Notes under the pieces: generated by a model | The model's database searches: none | What the model saw: only the letters and a program-made list of their open reading frames with translations | Told to the model about the DNA's origin: nothing | Position numbers and translations under genes: made by a program | Assembly: GCA_029933115.1 (NCBI GenBank) | Contig: JAOZOT010000081.1 | Coordinates: forward strand, 4,491-11,322 | Length of the DNA: 6,832 nt | Direction: 5' to 3' | Source of the DNA: Anaerolineae bacterium | Lineage (GTDB): Bacteria; Chloroflexota; Anaerolineae; E26-bin7 | In this document: positions 5,408 to 6,832 of the stretch, piece after piece | Layout of the letters: each line of letters opens with the position of its first letter | Position numbering within the stretch: the first letter of the stretch is position 1

Positions 5408-6733
5408 TCATAGCGTTTCCCACTTCTCGGTGAAGTGTATACCCAATTGCTCCAATTCTTCCAGGACCGGTTCATAGATCTCGGGAACTACGGGGGTGTG
5501 GACGCCGGTCAGGTTGACCTTCCCCTGCAAGATCAACTTGACGCCGATGGCTGCCGGCAGGCCAACCGTTCGCGACATAGAGGTGTCACCGTGAGGAATC
5601 CCGAAATCAATCATGGTGGAGGTAATCTTTTCCCTGCGGTCCGGGTATTCGGCTATGAACTCGTGCTGCAAGATAAGCATGTCCCGCTCGCCCTCTTCAT
5701 ATTGCATCTTCTCCAACATGCGGGCAGTCAGAATGTCTATGGGAGCGCCTTTTTGCAATGGCAGCGGGTCATCGCTCAGAAGCCCCAGCCACTCCAGGTT
5801 GTTGATGACCGGTGAATCTTCCTCGACCTTCAAATAAGCGGCCAGGTCCTTTTTGAGATCACCGGTGCTACCAATAAGCTTGGCTGTGAATTGAGCAAAG
5901 GTCAGTCCGGCGATGTCGTCTCGCTCTTCTTCGTCCAGCAGGCCCAGGTCCACAATCTTTCTCATGGTCTGGCACCATCCCACGTTGCGCAGGGTGCCAC
6001 GGAACATGCTTTTGGCGGTGGTGATGCCATAGATCTCCATGTAGGGCAAGCTGTCCCGGTTGGGGTAGCCCTCGAAGTCAATCACCTTCCCTTCCACTTC
6101 CACAGGCACGGTCCAATAGTGGTCGAAAAGCTCCTCGCCGGGGATGAACACCTCTTGACCGTCCTTCAGGTAATGGGCCGAGTTCTTGCCCGCCAAAAGC
6201 ACACCTCTGGGGCTCCAAGAGAATTTGTAGCCAAAGGGATTAGTGTTAGCTTCTGGCGCCGGTAACCCACCGCACCAGGAGGTGAAACCGGTGATTTCCC
6301 CACCGTCTTTCTGAACACGGTGGATGACCTTCATGGCGGTCATGTGGTCAATACCGGGGTCTACGCCGATCTCGTTGAGGAGGATGACTCCTGCTTCTTT
6401 GGCTGCCTCATCCAGTTGGGCCATGGGCTCTTTGACGTAGGAGGTGGTGACCATGTGTTTGCGGTGTTTGACGCAGAGCTTGGCTACCAACGGATGATAG
6501 ACGTAGGGCAAGAGGCTGACGGCCAGGTCGGCCTGGCGGATCAGATCCTCCAATGCCGTCTCGTCGGCCACGTCCAGTTGGCGGGCTTCTCCTTTCGGGT
6601 GGCCCCGGATGATGTCCTGGGCTTTGCTGAGGGTGCGGCTGGCCACAGTAACGTGAAAATCCGGCTGGTCAAGCAGATACCGAACGTGAGCACCTGCCAC
6701 CAAACCGGCGCCTAAAACAAGAATCTTTTTCAT
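5408..6733 (-). CDS. LYS9: Saccharopine dehydrogenase, LYS9-type (saccharopine reductase, L-glutamate-forming)
   Basis: A 441-residue protein close in length and motif order to yeast Lys9, which interconverts saccharopine with 2-aminoadipate 6-semialdehyde plus glutamate using NADP(H). The N-terminal Rossmann domain shows LGAGLVAG at 7-14 and VTVASRTLSKA at 28-38. Other LYS9-like blocks are SLLPYVYHP (73-81), NEIGVDPGIDHM (120-131), WCGGLPAPE (153-161), NPFGYKFSWSPRGVLL (165-180), YPNRDS (223-228), FRGTLR (244-249), WLGLLSD (315-321), MQYEEGERDM (343-352) and a C-terminal block with TVGLPAAIG (389-397). The blocks spanning the whole length argue against the related carboxynorspermidine dehydrogenase. 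Translation starts at the ATG at 6733, 9 nt after AAGGAGG (6743-6749). It is the first gene of the apparent operon. Whether it works in lysine breakdown, lysine synthesis or on a related diamino acid from the KamA branch is open; the partner lysine-forming enzyme is not in the window. Confidence 0.88.
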   Translation of the reverse strand: MKKILVLGAGLVAGAHVRYLLDQPDFHVTVASRTLSKAQDIIRGHPKGEARQLDVADETALEDLIRQADLAVSLLPYVYHPLVAKLCVKHRKHMVTTSYVKEPMAQLDEAAKEAGVILLNEIGVDPGIDHMTAMKVIHRVQKDGGEITGFTSWCGGLPAPEANTNPFGYKFSWSPRGVLLAGKNSAHYLKDGQEVFIPGEELFDHYWTVPVEVEGKVIDFEGYPNRDSLPYMEIYGITTAKSMFRGTLRNVGWCQTMRKIVDLGLLDEEERDDIAGLTFAQFTAKLIGSTGDLKKDLAAYLKVEEDSPVINNLEWLGLLSDDPLPLQKGAPIDILTARMLEKMQYEEGERDMLILQHEFIAEYPDRREKITSTMIDFGIPHGDTSMSRTVGLPAAIGVKLILQGKVNLTGVHTPVVPEIYEPVLEELEQLGIHFTEKWETL

Positions 6734-6832
6734 CGTTCATATCCTCCTTGATATGTTATGGTTTTTTGTAAAAAAGTCACGCTCATCGGTAGCAAGTCAT
6801 TTGCAAAATTTGTCAAGATGTGGCAGAGTAAA
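6734..6832 (-). promoter_or_regulatory. Upstream region and possible promoter of the operon
   Basis: The region before the first gene is much more AT-rich than the coding DNA. On the minus strand a perfect TTGACA lies at 6816-6811, about 78 nt before the start codon. At 17-bp spacing the -10 position reads GCTACC, which is poor, so either an activator is needed or the true promoter differs. A T6-GT-A6 dyad (6762-6775 as read on the plus strand) lies between it and the ribosome binding site AAGGAGG at 6743-6749. It has no GC stem and is not called a terminator. The region extends beyond the window, so no upstream gene can be described. Confidence 0.35.

Noticed and set aside
5305..5475. Longer kamA reading with a start at 5475
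   Set aside because: It would overlap the end of the LYS9-like gene, has no family-like sequence in the extra 57 residues, and bypasses the AAGGAGG site next to the ATG at 5304.
1..6832. CRISPR arrays, tRNA or rRNA genes, toxin-antitoxin or defence genes
   Set aside because: Nothing resembling spaced repeats, RNA gene folds or such proteins was seen on either strand.

Overview
The window holds one minus-strand gene cluster, read from about 6.8 kb down to position 1, that looks like a single operon from an anaerobic bacterium. In transcription order it encodes a LYS9-type saccharopine dehydrogenase, lysine 2,3-aminomutase (kamA), the alpha subunit of succinyl-CoA synthetase (sucD), the four subunits of 2-oxoglutarate:ferredoxin oxidoreductase in the order korD-korA-korB-korC, and the first nine codons of a further gene that runs off the left edge. 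Good Shine-Dalgarno sequences, bacterial operon spacing and overlapping start/stop codons point to a bacterium. The radical-SAM aminomutase and the ferredoxin-linked 2-oxoacid oxidoreductase are oxygen-sensitive enzymes typical of anaerobes. The composition is moderately GC-rich by eye. The phylum cannot be fixed from the sequence; Chloroflexota or a similar anaerobic lineage is only an impression.

Layout: 6734-6832 is an AT-rich upstream region with a good TTGACA -35 hexamer but no convincing -10. The LYS9-like gene (5408-6733) is followed by a 103-bp gap and kamA (4030-5304). sucD (3161-4027) starts 2 bp after the kamA stop. Between sucD and korD lies 243 bp of non-coding DNA. korD (2642-2917) and korA (1488-2645) overlap by 4 bp. 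korB (609-1445) and korC (20-574) follow after short gaps, and the next gene starts inside the end of korC.

Biochemical logic (inference): the enzymes meet at lysine, glutamate and 2-oxoglutarate. The LYS9-like enzyme interconverts saccharopine with aminoadipate semialdehyde plus glutamate. KamA converts lysine to beta-lysine. Kor oxidises 2-oxoglutarate to succinyl-CoA and reduced ferredoxin, and SucD with an unseen beta subunit would turn succinyl-CoA into succinate and a nucleoside triphosphate. This fits amino-acid catabolism coupled to an incomplete or reversible TCA cycle, but the direction of flux is not shown by the sequence.

The most notable observation is structural. The sucD-korD gap contains a 220-bp non-coding element with 9-bp perfect termini inside imperfect inverted repeats of about 30 bp, flanked by an exact 5-bp direct repeat (GAGAT). 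Removing the element and one repeat copy restores an 18-nt sucD-korD spacing with a good ribosome binding site. This is the footprint of a MITE-like insertion in the middle of the operon, touching the last base of the sucD stop codon. No wholly new multi-gene system is evident; the enzymes themselves belong to known families.
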